Assembly (NCBI GenBank): GCA_905331475.1
Contig: CAJNYU010003659.1
Coordinates: 118,030-182,029 of the forward strand
Length of the DNA: 64,000 bases
Direction: 5' to 3'
From: Rotaria socialis
Taxonomy: Eukaryota; Rotifera; Eurotatoria; Philodinida; Philodinidae
Made by a program: the position numbers and the translations under genes. Position 1 is the first letter of the stretch; each line of letters starts with the position of its first letter. The notes under the pieces were generated by a model, which worked only from the letters and a program-made list of their open reading frames with translations, was not told the DNA's origin and made no database searches. This document shows positions 44,301 to 55,200 of the stretch, piece after piece.

Positions 44301-47300
44301 TTGTGAAAAATATTTTCGTTTTCGAACAATAAAAACAAAGTTTCATCATATTTTACCTGGTACAGGAGGAGAATTTCGAGGTAATGGTGGATTATCTTTG
44401 TGTGCTTCAAATACTGTTCGAATATCCAACAAATCATTCTCAAAATCTTAACAGAAAAATTTCTCTTTGCAAAAGCAATCCTTTCTTTTCTACGATTTTA
44501 AATTTACTGAGAAATAAATTAACGTAAGCATCTCGAAGAATTGAACGAAGATATTGTCGTTCACAAACAGGTTCAAAACTGGCTAAAATAGTTAAACCTT
44601 CATGTGTACGTTTTGTTTTTGAAAACATCACATTAACATAAGCACCAATGTATTGTTCGAATTCACGTGTTAATAAAGTAAAATGTTGATGAATTAAATC
44701 AAATCTTCGAAAATAAAAAATTGATATCAATATTAAAAACACAAATATTTTAATCAATACTTTGTTTTTTCATCTTCATTCGATATGTTATTTGATGTTA
44801 AAATTGATTTAAGTTGTATAACACCATTAGCAATAAATGCGCTTAATGACAAAGAATCATCATCATCACAATGTTTTTCTTTTTAGTACGAAAAAAAAAC
44901 GAAAGATAAAATTTGAAATTTCGCTAAGATAAAATGGCATACTCATTAGTTCAAGATCAGCTTTTGATACAGTTGAAATGAGATAATCATTTGGTGCTGT
45001 ACCTGAATCACTACCTTCATCATCAATACCTTCATCCGATGCAGTTTCAACATTGTTATTATTATTATCATTATTATCGTCTTCTCTTTCTTCACCATCA
45101 TTATCTTTTTCTTCACGTTTTCGTACATCTAACAACAGAAACACACGAATGAAATAGTTAGAAACTACATGCAAATATATATGGAATTTATTATTTTATT
45201 ATACCTGCACGATTTACTGCAGATTCTGCTTCAGTTAAGTCGGTTCGTTTTGGTTTCGGCAATCGAATAGTTGATGTGACAAGTCTATATTAAATTAAAT
45301 TTATAATGAATTTGAAAAAAAAGAAGTTGTATATATGCTTTACTGTGACAATTGATTGAGTATAACTGTCATATCAAGCATTTGTTCAATTCGACGACAA
45401 AATTCATCGAAATGTTGAAAAATTTTTTCATCTTGCGACATTAAAATTCCACTTGAGTGTCTGATATGATATCTTGAATGACTTTCAGTTGGATGACCAC
45501 TCCTGTTCACAAAATAGATCAAAATTGCATTTTTTTAAAATCAATAATAAATTCATTTTTCAACTAACGTGGCCCCACTTAATGTTGATGACGATGCCGC
45601 TGAAAATGCTGTAGCAGTTAACATTTGTGCACCACCGAGTGCATCTCGTAAAGTACGAAATGCTTCTTTGTACGATGCTTGTAAAAGCAGACAATTTTTT
45701 AAATGTTGAAATGTACTTTCATTTATCGAATTTGTTTCTAATGGTATGGATCCTTTTGAAACTTCACGAAAGCGTTTTACATCCTATTTTAAATCAATAA
45801 AAAGAAATACAGTAATCATATTGCTGAATAAAATAATAGCTGCACTTCGCGAACTATCAATATTCTTTATGATATTGTGTGGATATTTTGGTTGCATTTA
45901 TTCGACAATAAGCTCTTATCATAATCATGTATGTGTCATCGGTTGTTTTAAAGCCTTGTTACGTATGCTTGAGTTATGAGTAAAATATCTTTTAACTGAT
46001 TCGATTTGAATTATATTTCCTCCTGTATTTACTTCACTTAAATGCGTTATTGGAAAGATAAATATCGTGTCTATCTTTAATTCGAACGCTGCTCGTAATA
46101 ATTTTACGAAGCAGCACAAAAAAAGAGATACTATATTTTCTCTAGATGCATCAAGAAAATGTCTTTTGAAAAGCAAATACGGATTTTTAAAAAGATGGTT
46201 TATTTTAAAATTTTGTTAGAAAATTTCAATGGCGACTTGAACGAAATGAAATCAGTATTACACTAAACGAATTGCTGTGTCAGAGAATACAAAGTAAAAT
46301 AATCTAGATTATGTATTATGAGCTCGTTCATAACAATAAGGAGGAAGACATTTAAAACTAACTTTAATATTAGTAAAAATAATAGTTATTTGTAGATATC
46401 AGAATGAGATATAGAATTTTGTTTTAGTATATATTTCGTGTAAATATACTTTTTCGAAAAGAAGATGATTACCAAACTATCACTGAAACATATTAGAATT
46501 AGCCAAAAACGCGTTAATGCATTAACTAGGGTTTATCGTTGTAATTTACACATGTACCTAAAATATCAGCTCAAAATCAGACATAATTTTAGTTATTCAT
46601 AGGATGCAATTAGTTTTAATTAGTACTCCGTTTTGTAACATACTCGTTTATCAAGATGAAAATTTTCTTTGATGTCATCAATTAATTGTCCATGTTGAAT
46701 TTCATCAAAAAGCTTGGGCCATAATTGTGTTAAATCATCATCGATATGATGTTTACAAATTTTAACTAATTGATTGGTAACTTTTGTAAAAATTAAGCCT
46801 AAATAACCTTGCCTAGCGTAGTATCTTGATACTGACTCGACAGTTCGCATAGCATCACATAAAGCAGGCAGAATATTTACAGCACAATTTTGTGGATGCG
46901 CATCTTCAGTTAAACTTTCTAAATAACGACGAATCGATTCAAGAAATTTTGTTTTATCACGGCACTCGTTTTGTGCTTCAGTTATTCTATTAATAGAATA
47001 AACCAAAATATTTTCATACGAAATGGCTAAGAGCTTAAACTTACGAAACATCAATTGCTTTCCATTTTCGAATAACTTTTGATTTTGACGTAATCAATGC
47101 ACCAATAACTGCTTTGCATTCTTTAGATTTTAATTGTTCAAGTAAATTATTAATTAAACGTTGTTTACGTGTCCATCGATCAATTTCACTCAATGGACCA
47201 AGTGATGGATGCATTGAGCTATTATATTGAAACAAGGAATAATTCATTTGAAAAACAAAAGAAAAAAGAATTATCCAATATAAAACTTACTCTTCACCGA

Positions 47301-49768
47301 ATATATCTTGAAGAACATTCTCAATAGTTGCAATCCAGGATAAAACTAATGGTTCACAATTACGAATGACAGGAGTATCAACTGTTGAACGTACATTTTG
47401 TTTTAATTGACTTATCATTTCAGCATCAACTCGTTTTAGCAGCTAAAATCAAATAAAAATAATTGTGGTGGACAAATAATTTTCTTCTAATATAAATACT
47501 TCGAAGGCTACAAAATTGTGTATAACAAAAAATGATCTCTGATCGAATTATGAAACTCGTATAATTTATAATGTTTAGTTTAGCTCTTAAGCTAGTAATT
47601 ATTTACCGGAAAAATACATATTTTATATAAAAACATATTGCATTTGCTATCGTACTAAACTACATTTGCAAATCTGCTAATTTAATAGACATATTAAACA
47701 TATTGAACTCATTGAATTATTTGCTGAAGAGAAAAGAAGTAGTTTAATATATTTGAGTATTTACGAAGTATTTTCAACAGTTGTATATTCTGAAAGTGTT
47801 TTATTTGTTTTTAAGGATAAATGCTATGTCTTTACTTAAATGTCTTGTTTCAATCACAGAGTTCAGATAAATAAGAGCAAAATGTAATTATACAATAATT
47901 GGTAAACTTGACTGTTTAGTTTTTATGATAAAGTTTTTATATGAAATCAAACTACTGACCACTAAACATTGTAAAATAAAAAAGACCATACAGTTATCTA
48001 AATCAATTTGAATAGTAAGACGATGGAGAACGGTGATTTTCATGATTGACAATAGCAACATCCAAGTTATTGAGAGAGATTTAAAGAAAAAACATTATTC
48101 TTCAACAAATTTCTTTCGATTTTCTAAAAGTTGATATTTATAAAAAGGTATCTTCAGCATTATAAGCCTAATCGACATTTCGAATATCTTGCTTCTATTC
48201 AGAGCTCGAATTCTACCGAACCCGAAGAAATATATCGAAGGATAATATTTATTATGGTGACTGAATAGTCGTGGTACTTCTCTTTCAAATGTTGAAAACT
48301 GTAGCACTTTATCTTCTTCTGATTAAAAGTTCTTTAAATAACAGTAAGATTTTGTTCATTTTACAAATAAATAATAGTTATGATTGACTTGGAACAATTT
48401 TAACAGAAAAAAATCAATAAAAGCTTAGAACAAACAGTTGAAGTATATGAATAATTCCTTGTGTCATCGCAACTATAGATTCCTTCTTAAAAAATAGATC
48501 TGTTCTCTTAAACTGAAGGATAAGTTTATATCAAACGGAAGACTATTTGCTGTAGAATATGTGAGTTCCGTCTTCACATGACTAAAATGGATGATCAACA
48601 TTTATGTGACGTAAGTCAATCGAAGGGATTATATTAGAATCCAAATATTTCTTCTACACTTGTAAAAGAAAGCTACTACTTTTTTTTATGATGAAATGAT
48701 TCATTTTCTTCATTGTTTCACATCTACACTCAAAGAAACATAATGTAGATTATGTTCCACTGAATGCATCTCGCAGTACTTCTTATCAAAGTTCTACACA
48801 TTAGTTCAATGTTTCTTTAAGATGCTTTGGGGCAGTGAGCCTAGATATTTAGTTCGAAGTACAAACTAGTTAAATAATGAGAAGGTCTAGTGTCAATTTT
48901 GTAATACTTGAAACATAATCTTTGTTTATCCTGCAATACAAGGTAGAAATATTCATGTTTCTCTACTTAAATACACAGGTCATATTCATTTCGCGGATAT
49001 TTTCTGACATGGTGTTTTGTTTTTGTTTGTAACAATTATTTTTTCTTTTTAAACACATCCCATCGTAAGTTAATTAATTCTATCATTTAGTTTTTAGTTT
49101 TTAAATCTTTTTATATATATTTAACAAATTTTTTCTACACAAACTATAAAAAATCAAGATTATAGTTTACATAGAATATTTGTTTGACTTTTTACAAGAA
49201 ATTAACACTTCTTAAACTGTTGGATACTTACTAAATTCTTATCTTTTTGTAAAGAATGGCATGTTGCACCAATTCCATCGATGTATCTTTCCATTTGAGT
49301 AACAATAGCCGCTTTTGTAGCTGTTCTATTAGAACTATCATGCGAGCTAGCTACTAATTCTTTCTTAAATAATTGTAATAAGGTTTGCGAGTATAGCAAC
49401 GGTGTCATTTGTGCTGGATGTTTGATTTCTCCACAATAAATATCAGATGCAGGTGATATCGTTGCATCTGAACTGGTATCCGAACGAATAAAATATAGTA
49501 AAATAATATTATCCAATGGTTCATTAACAATAGCAAATTCATCAACAATAGTTTGACAACATGCTATATCTTTTGACGCAAGGCGATCACGCGTTGTATA
49601 AAAAAATAATTTATTTGAGCCTTTTGCAAATAAAAAACTATTCATTTTCTCGACTACATCAGGTCGACGAAAAAACGATTCAGTAAATGACGCATCAGCA
49701 GTTGAAGTTTTATCAATGCCAAATGTTTGTTCAACTTTTGCTGCAATCCACCAGTGGCGTTCATCCAT
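23347..49768 (-). CDS. Axonemal-type dynein heavy chain with degenerate AAA1, AAA3 and AAA4 sites (DNHD1-like or derived DNAH5/8-like)
   Basis: Giant gene of about 50 exons, roughly 4,300-4,600 residues; the frame stays open through every part I traced. The N-terminal exon is 49768-49232 (MDERHWWIAAKVEQTFGID). Stem blocks resemble the outer-arm DNAH5/DNAH8 type: NNLLEQLKSKECKAVIGALI (about 47.1 kb), FTKVTNQLVKICK (46.75 kb), YNRTAKALLVYEQLL (44.2 kb), FEPGLHTLTWSSLNIDAYI (42.3 kb). Linker and AAA ring follow, then a coiled-coil stalk with microtubule-binding domain, AAA5, AAA6 and a C-terminal domain (GIFIYGLYLWGCSSDKN) ending at 23347. Normal dyneins hydrolyse ATP at AAA1 to walk on microtubules. 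Here AAA1 lacks both Walker B acids, so a non-motor or regulatory role is inferred. The closest named family may be DNHD1; alternatively it is a diverged DNAH5/8 paralogue. The start codon is provisional, since an AG lies two bases upstream and a further 5' exon is possible. Confidence 0.85.
26312..26931 (-). other. Dynein intron of about 620 bp
   Basis: Lies between the exon ending DEAYLNLQ and the exon starting YLAIYFDWFSDGFERM. AT-rich; no feature recognised. Confidence 0.6.
29180..31500 (-). other. Dynein stalk coiled coils and microtubule-binding domain
   Basis: CC1 (LRSRQVKMQEDYEESLREV) leads to KSCIERIRAFQTPPVLVGQI, the dynein pre-MTBD signature. The MTBD region (about 30470-30100) contains DRNQWKQYTTLMADSGRFVD, and CC2 contains CQPLRLAKQKVEKIKQDLLE and LMNELEEAQNRFDAAAVKKS. 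Very small exons near 29370-29400 and 29185-29220 link CC2 to AAA5. The microtubule-binding apparatus appears retained although the ATP sites are not. Confidence 0.65.
31725..33060 (-). other. Dynein AAA4 module without a P-loop
   Basis: NLFVIGTIGSHLSKLVRLA (about 33050-32995) replaces the usual LLVGVGGSGKQSLTRLA: the GK pair is gone. The Walker B position reads GILLT instead of an acidic FTD stretch. Downstream LLTSYECPHLFSKDELD and FLSRIRQNLHIAI match the conserved dynein LLSSGEVPNLF and SRVRQNLHIVL blocks, so the alignment register is good. An 820-bp intron (about 31883-32701) interrupts the module. Confidence 0.7.
34243..34620 (-). other. Dynein AAA3 module with altered Walker A
   Basis: The loop reads LTGTSGSCKSFLLDTF (about 34568-34525): Cys replaces the Gly before the invariant Lys. 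Walker B is retained in form (KLCLFIDDLQAS, about 34330-34298), matching VFIDDVNMP of relatives. A roughly 52-bp intron separates the P-loop exon from the following DQAHFMATRLNFSKAT exon. Confidence 0.7.
34790..36200 (-). other. Dynein AAA2 module with intact Walker A
   Basis: The P-loop CGSTHSGKSSAAKLM (about 36004-35965) keeps GxxxxGKS, and SWICFDGIVSRTWADL (about 35590-35530) corresponds to the dynein WIILDGPVDAIWIE stretch. This is the only one of AAA1-AAA4 whose nucleotide loop looks functional. A Gln-rich insert (MQQQQQLQTSSQQQ) follows the P-loop. Confidence 0.75.
37110..37733 (-). other. Dynein AAA1 module: Walker A altered, Walker B lost
   Basis: The Walker A loop reads GNTAVGKK (about 37408-37385) where true dyneins have GPAGTGKTE. 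The last exon base is 37372. After two splices the Walker B stretch (about 37130-37110) reads GCWGIFNNIHTLP, aligning with the usual GSWGCFDEFNRI: the catalytic D-E pair is N-N. Downstream NVLSPLAEYI and VGIIATRNP align with normal AAA1, so the register is secure. Confidence 0.8.
40905..41530 (-). other. Dynein stem intron of about 0.6 kb
   Basis: Lies between the exon containing ICDIAYAIIGCEKQISRK and the exon containing ESAGFDNETAVRLSLTIQ. No feature recognised inside; borders are approximate. Confidence 0.5.
42470..43936 (-). other. Dynein stem intron of about 1.5 kb
   Basis: Separates the exon ending DIPKAAYICMQK from the exon starting EQTFKHYKSLLEDLL. It holds open frames without similarity and a short imperfect palindrome AAACGGTTAAACCGTTT near 42588-42605. 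No gene seen. Confidence 0.6.
45790..46625 (-). other. Dynein stem intron of about 0.8 kb
   Basis: Lies between the VTNQLVKICK-containing exon and the exon starting DVKRFREVSKGSIP. Nothing recognised inside; borders are approximate. Confidence 0.55.
47443..49231 (-). other. First traced intron of the dynein gene (1.8 kb)
   Basis: Donor TTTA/GTAAGT at 49232/49231 and acceptor TTTTAG at 47444-47443, phase 0. It joins ...LQKDKNL to LLKRVDAEMISQLKQ. AT-rich; nothing recognised inside. As the largest intron near the 5' end it could hold regulatory DNA. Confidence 0.7.
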
Positions 49769-50187
49769 ATCTAATCGAAATCAAAGTCGATTTTAAATAT
49801 TCAACTAAACTTTACTTTCACACTCAGATCATTTGCATTCCCTTTAAATTTTATTACTTAGCAACGTCGTTTTTTTTAGAAATCAATGCACTGTTGTGAC
49901 ATCTATAGAAATATTTGCCTTATTTATTAAACAAAAAAAATTGTTTGATCAAAACTATATTTTAATAAATTAAATGAAGAAAAAAATCATTTTCAAAAAT
50001 ATTTTCTAATAAATGTTTCTTCAAAGTTTTTTTTCTTTGCTAAGCAATTGTTAGTTATTCATATACGACATTTGTTTCTCTCAGCCTATTCGTTTGTTTA
50101 TTTATTTATTGATATGAAATTCTATAAGGAAATTTTTCTTCTTTCAGATTCAGATTATTGTGCGTTTGCATCGACATACATTTAAGA
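49769..50187. promoter_or_regulatory. Shared head-to-head interval between dynein and makorin-like genes
   Basis: 419 bp separates two divergently transcribed start codons, so both promoters must lie here unless further 5' exons exist. Acceptor-like AGs stand just before both ATGs: 49772-49771 on the minus strand, and TTCTTCTTTCAG ending at 50147 on the plus strand. Poly-T/A runs are common; no specific factor site can be named. Confidence 0.45.
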
Positions 50188-51771
50188 ATGAGTTCAGAAC
50201 GGTCAATATCACCGGATCCGTTACCACGATCCCGTTCACGGTCAAGTGTTGTTCTTATTGATGAAAAAGGGAGTAATGGGCACAACACTCGTCAGCCGCC
50301 AGCAACAGCTACACAAAAACGTCGACGAGAAAATTCCAAGTATGATATCAGCAATAGTAGTTTATTTTAGATAAAAAATTTATATAATTTAACTTTTTAA
50401 AAATTTAGTCGTTCACCTCCTTCGCCACGTTCGGCTACATCCCGATCACGAAGCCGTAGTTCAGTCGAAGGTTCAAAATCACCTGATGTTCGAAAAACTG
50501 GTGGTAATAATAACGGTAGCCATCGTTCACCGTCGCCGGTTCGTCAGGCAAATTCATCATCGAAACGGCGCCGTCGTCGTGATAGTGGTGCCGATGCTGG
50601 CCGACACATATGTGCTATTTGTTCAAATGATGTCGAAGCAGCTAAACGTTTATATGGGGTACTCGATAATTGCGATCATATTTTGTAAGTTTTCGCCTTT
50701 AACTAATGCCGAGATCAACAATTCTCACATTTTAGTTGTTATGAATGCGTTGTTTCATGGAAACGTTCAAAATATAGTAATGCCGAATCAGAAAGGTAAT
50801 GAAAAATATTGATGGTTTTAGAAATAAAATATAAAAATAATTGTTTTTTAGTTGTCCCGTATGTAAAGTGCGTTCAGCATTTATAACACCGAGTAAACAG
50901 TGGTTTGATAATAAAGAAGACAAATATCGTATTGTTAAAAAACATAAAAGTCATTTAAAGTAAGTAATATTGAATTTTTCCTTAAATCATTAAGAAAGAA
51001 AACAATTTGTAAATTGAAAATTACTACTAGGGAATATTTTTTAAATATATCTGCAGTTATCTTTACTGTGTCATTCTTCTAGACCTGTGTTTTTATTCGT
51101 CAATCGAGTTCTTCCTCAGATTAAGCCCATTGCTCTTAAACAGACTTATTTTACTTAATATTAATTATCATTTAAACGAGTATCGTCATTACTCTGGCTG
51201 TTTGTTAGAATTTATATCCAATTAATTTTGGCAGATCAAACAAAGCATTTTACATATATATATATACATATACATATATATAAACACATATTACTTTTTT
51301 AACATCAAAATACTCAAATGTATGTATAGATGTGCTGTGTTCTCTATCACACCAGTCTTAGCCTTAAACGTTTGTATGATTCAATTATTTTCATTTTTGT
51401 TTACAATGAATTATTTAATCATTCCTAATTTATTTACTTTCTTTTTAAAAATCTCAAGGACATTACCGTGTCGGTATTATCTTCGTCATGGTTTTTGCCG
51501 TTACTCGGACCGATGCTTCTATGATCATCATGAAGCAGCTAAACAATACAAACAACAAAATCAACACTCAAGAGACCGCGATCGAGATCGTGATCGTGAT
51601 CGTGATCGTGATCGTGATCGTGATCGTGATCACCATCAGAGTAGCAGTCATCATGGTTCGCAAAATGGAAGTCGCTCTCATTATCATTCACCATCGCCAC
51701 CACCACCACCACCACCATCGTCGTCGTCAAATCGATATCCATCATCACGTCATCGTGAACGTGCTTATTAA
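50188..51771 (+). CDS. Makorin-like RING and C3H zinc-finger protein (putative E3 ubiquitin ligase)
   Basis: Five exons (50188-50339, 50409-50684, 50736-50795, 50852-50959, 51459-51771) join in frame to 302 residues. Residues 1 to about 105 are Ser/Arg/Pro-rich (RSRSRSSV, SATSRSRSRSSSVEGSK) with a basic KRRRRR stretch. A C3HC4 RING follows (CAIC...CDHIFCYEC...CPVC), then YRIVKKHKSHLK and one CCCH finger CRYYLRHGFCRYSDRCFYDH (C-x8-C-x5-C-x3-H). RING followed by C3H is the makorin C-terminal arrangement; the makorin N-terminal C3H fingers are absent. The C-terminus is an Arg-Asp repeat, then His/Ser/Pro-rich. Probable role: RNA-binding E3 ligase, from domains only. ATG 50188 is the first ATG in frame. 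Confidence 0.88.
51571..51630 (+). repeat. Hexanucleotide (GATCGT)n repeat encoding Arg-Asp dipeptides
   Basis: About ten GATCGT/GATCGA units in the last makorin-like exon encode an RDRDRD tract. The unit length keeps the frame, so copy-number changes alter protein length without a frameshift. Confidence 0.9.
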
Positions 51772-51937
51772 TTAAAATCAATAAGACTAGAGAGAAGCTT
51801 TTACCATGGAACAAAATCAGTGTATAGTTCTTTGATTATAATCATCGGAAAAAAATCTTCTTTCTAAAAAGAAATCATACGCTTCTTTCTTTTCTTCGTT
51901 TCTGTTAAAAGTATAATATATTTATATATTTATTTAT

Positions 51938-51947
51938 NNNNNNNNNN
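51938..51947. other. Assembly gap (10 N)
   Basis: Ten undetermined bases next to low-complexity AT DNA. Confidence 0.99.
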
Positions 51948-51981
51948 ATACTCTTCTTTCTTTTATTAGTTTATGTTAAAA

Positions 51982-51985
<4 letters not shown>

Positions 51986-52031
<46 letters not shown>
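51986..52031. repeat. (AT)n microsatellite
   Basis: About 46 bases of uninterrupted AT repeat upstream of CCT4. Confidence 0.98.
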
Positions 52032-52035
<4 letters not shown>

Positions 52036-52246
52036 CTTATTCATATATATATATATCTATTAGAGACTGTCTTTTTTTGTTGTTGTTAACTTCCTTCATT
52101 TATCTAATGTCTTTTGTTCCGATAGTCGTTGATTATTTCGGATTTCGCTGTTCGATAACATATGCCTACTTAAACTAGCTAGAAAATCAAACAAAAAAAT
52201 ATTCATTGTCTTGTTTGTTGTTTGTCTTTAAGATAAAATCGAAGAT

Positions 52247-55200
52247 ATGACAACTGGCGATTCAACAAAATCATTTGCATCAGTTGCTGCTGGTAACGCT
52301 AAAGGCGCAGCAGGATCTGGTCCAATGGGCGATGTTGCGTTTAAAACCCGACAACGACCTGATGCTATTCGTAACTCGAATATTGTAGCTGCTAAAGGTA
52401 ACAAAAACAATTATTATACAATAGTATTCTATATCAGAAAATTTGTCGAAATTTTTAGCTGTCGCTGATGCGGTACGAACAAGTTTAGGACCACGTGGTA
52501 TGGATAAAATGATTCAAACAGGTAACGGCGAAGTAACAATCACAAATGATGGTGCCACTATTCTTAAACAAATGTCTGTTATTCATCCTGCTTCAAAAAT
52601 GGTTCGCGTTTTTTTCGGAAATAATTCGTCATTTGATAAATTGGTTTTGAATAATTTCTATTTTTTTTAGTTGGTCGAATTATCGAAAGCACAGGACATT
52701 GAAGCAGGTGATGGTACCACAACAGTTGTTGTTATTGCTGGCAGTTTACTTGATGCAGCTAGCCGCCTTGTAGTTAAAGGTAAATTAAACTTCAATAGGA
52801 TCCAATATTTCTAAAAGTAGACACTAAGTTTCATACAATATAATAAATGCTTGAAAGAGCTACATCAACACAAAATATTAAATCCCATTGATTTCTAAAT
52901 ACTGAACAAAATAAAAATCTATATAGCACTATTATTCACACTAGAAATGAAGAGGATTGTGTTTAATCGCAAATCCTCAACAATAAGTAGTGATCGACAG
53001 TTTTGCAATACTTGAAAAAAGAATATCTCGGGTGCCATTTTAACTGTCTTGATTTTCGAGAAACCTACAAGGAATACATACAAATTGTATTCCTTGTCAA
53101 TGGGATTTCCATTTCGGTGAGTATTGTAGACATACAGAACTGTAATGAATAGTTGAAAATATGGTTTAGATGATTACATTTTCATACCTCAATGATAGGA
53201 AAAGAAGGTAGCGCATGTATTCATCAAATAACAGAAACCTGTTGATTTTCTAATGTAATCAGAATCTTGGTTGAAACTAAACTGCGTTTTTAAGCATTTT
53301 ATCGAAGGTAATGATTTATAAAAATAATTTTGCCTTATATAATATCAAGTAAAAGCTTCGTCGGACTTCTTCTCTTGCAATTACTGTAAATTAAATGTCA
53401 TTAGTTATTTTGGTTGCAAATAGTCTTCTTTTTTTTCTACGACACGATCATTAGTAATTTATTATTTTCGATACTATAGCTTGTTCAATTCATTTTGACT
53501 CTTAATCTCTAAATATAGGTCTTCATCCATCAACGATTGCTGATGCTTTTGAAAAAGCAGCTGATAAAGCTACAGAAATTCTTAGAAGTATTAGTATTCC
53601 GATAGAACTAAGCGATAAGGAATCATTACTTCGAAGTGCTGCAACTGCATTAAATTCAAAGGTGAGAAGAAGAGAGTCAAGAAGAAATTTTAAAATATTT
53701 GTCATGAATTTTAAGGTTGTTTCTCAACATACTCATCTTTTGGCTCCAATTGCTGTTCAAGCCGTACTTAAAGTTATTGATCCAAGTGTTGATACAAATG
53801 TTGATTTAAGAGATATTCGCATTGTAAAAAAACTTGGGTAGATTAGTATTATGATATTGATAATTTTAATTATTCTTTGTTTTGTTTTAAGTGGTACTAT
53901 TGAGGATACAGAACTTGTTGATGGTCTTGTTCTTGATCAAAAAACAATTGGTTTTGGTGCACCAACACGTGTAGAAAAGGCTAAAATTGCATTAATTCAA
54001 TTCTGTATCTCACCACCAAAAACTGATGTATATAATTCATATCTATTTTCCTATGTAAATAATCAATTTGTTTTATTTTAAATTTAGATGGAAAATACAG
54101 TAATTATTAGTGATCATGCTCAAATGGATCGAGCCATTAAAGAAGAACGTCAATACATATTAAATATAATAAAACAAATTAAAAAAACTAGCTGCAATGT
54201 ATTACTCATACAAAAATCAATTTTACGGGATGCTATTAGTGATTTAGCTATTCATTATTTAGCTAAAATGAAAATTTTAATTGTTAAAGATGTCGAGCGA
54301 GAAGATGTGCCATTTATTGCAAAAGTATACTGAAATTATTATCTTTTTCTTGTAAAAACTAACAAATAATATTTGTTTTTTGTAGACACTTGGTTGCAAA
54401 CCAATCGCAAGTTTAGATCATTTTCAACAAGATATGTTGGGTACCGCTGAGCTTGTTGAAGAAATCACTGCTGGTTGTGACAAGATTGTTAAGGTATTTA
54501 GAAGCAAAAAAACATCTTAACAGAGTTTATATTTTGTTCATCAGGGATAATGTATCATGACTATGTCAAGAATAGTATGTTGAAGTACACATCGAGCTCT
54601 AATTGTATAATCTGCAATATTTTCTGTTCTTTTAGCAGTTCTATGCTTATGTAAGAGATAGTGATATTAGTTTATGGTCTTCTTTCTTGGCTCTAATTTT
54701 CTGAGAGACAAAAACTGATATGTTGTGGTCTGTCAATGCTAAATATCTTTGGAAATGTTTCTTTTTATTAGAGATCATATTTTCCTTTTTGAAAATAAAT
54801 TTTTACAACGTAAATTTAGCTTGTTTAAAATTAATTAAAATCAAAAGAAATATGATAGTGGTAGTCACAGTAATTTAGTATCCTTTTATTCTAAGAAAAC
54901 TTCGAATATTCTAACTAGTTCTGTGTAACATATTTGATCAAACGACATGTGATAAATATCTTATGTGTACACAAAAATTATTCATGTGCTTAGTGAACTT
55001 GACTCTTCTTGTTTGAGAAACTTTCGAAAAATTTCGTAATAATAACAAAAATAAAGTAGATATAAACCGAAACTGTTGATTGTCGTGCATCATTTTAAAA
55101 GCTTCAAGAAAAAACATTTGCATCTTTAGTTTCTGTGATAAATACCATTCAGGGAACACTTGCAAGTTCTTTGTTTGAAGAACTATATTTATCAAATATA

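Larger units (their letters stand above)
51772..52246. other. Makorin-like 3' flank and CCT4 5' flank
   Basis: Contains a scaffold gap of 10 Ns (51938-51947), an (AT)n run (51986-52031) and then the CCT4 leader. An acceptor-like TTTGTCTTTAAG ends at 52232, 15 bases before the CCT4 ATG. Confidence 0.7.

Noticed and set aside
23347-49768. Cytoplasmic dynein-2 (DYNC2H1) identity for the large gene
   Set aside because: The N-terminal stem and the C-terminal GIFIYGLYLWG block match axonemal-type chains, and AAA1 is degenerate, unlike DYNC2H1.
51488-51814. Alternative frames over the makorin-like last exon
   Set aside because: They are artefacts of the GATCGT and CAC repeats (IVIVIV, HHHHHH, DHDHDH strings).
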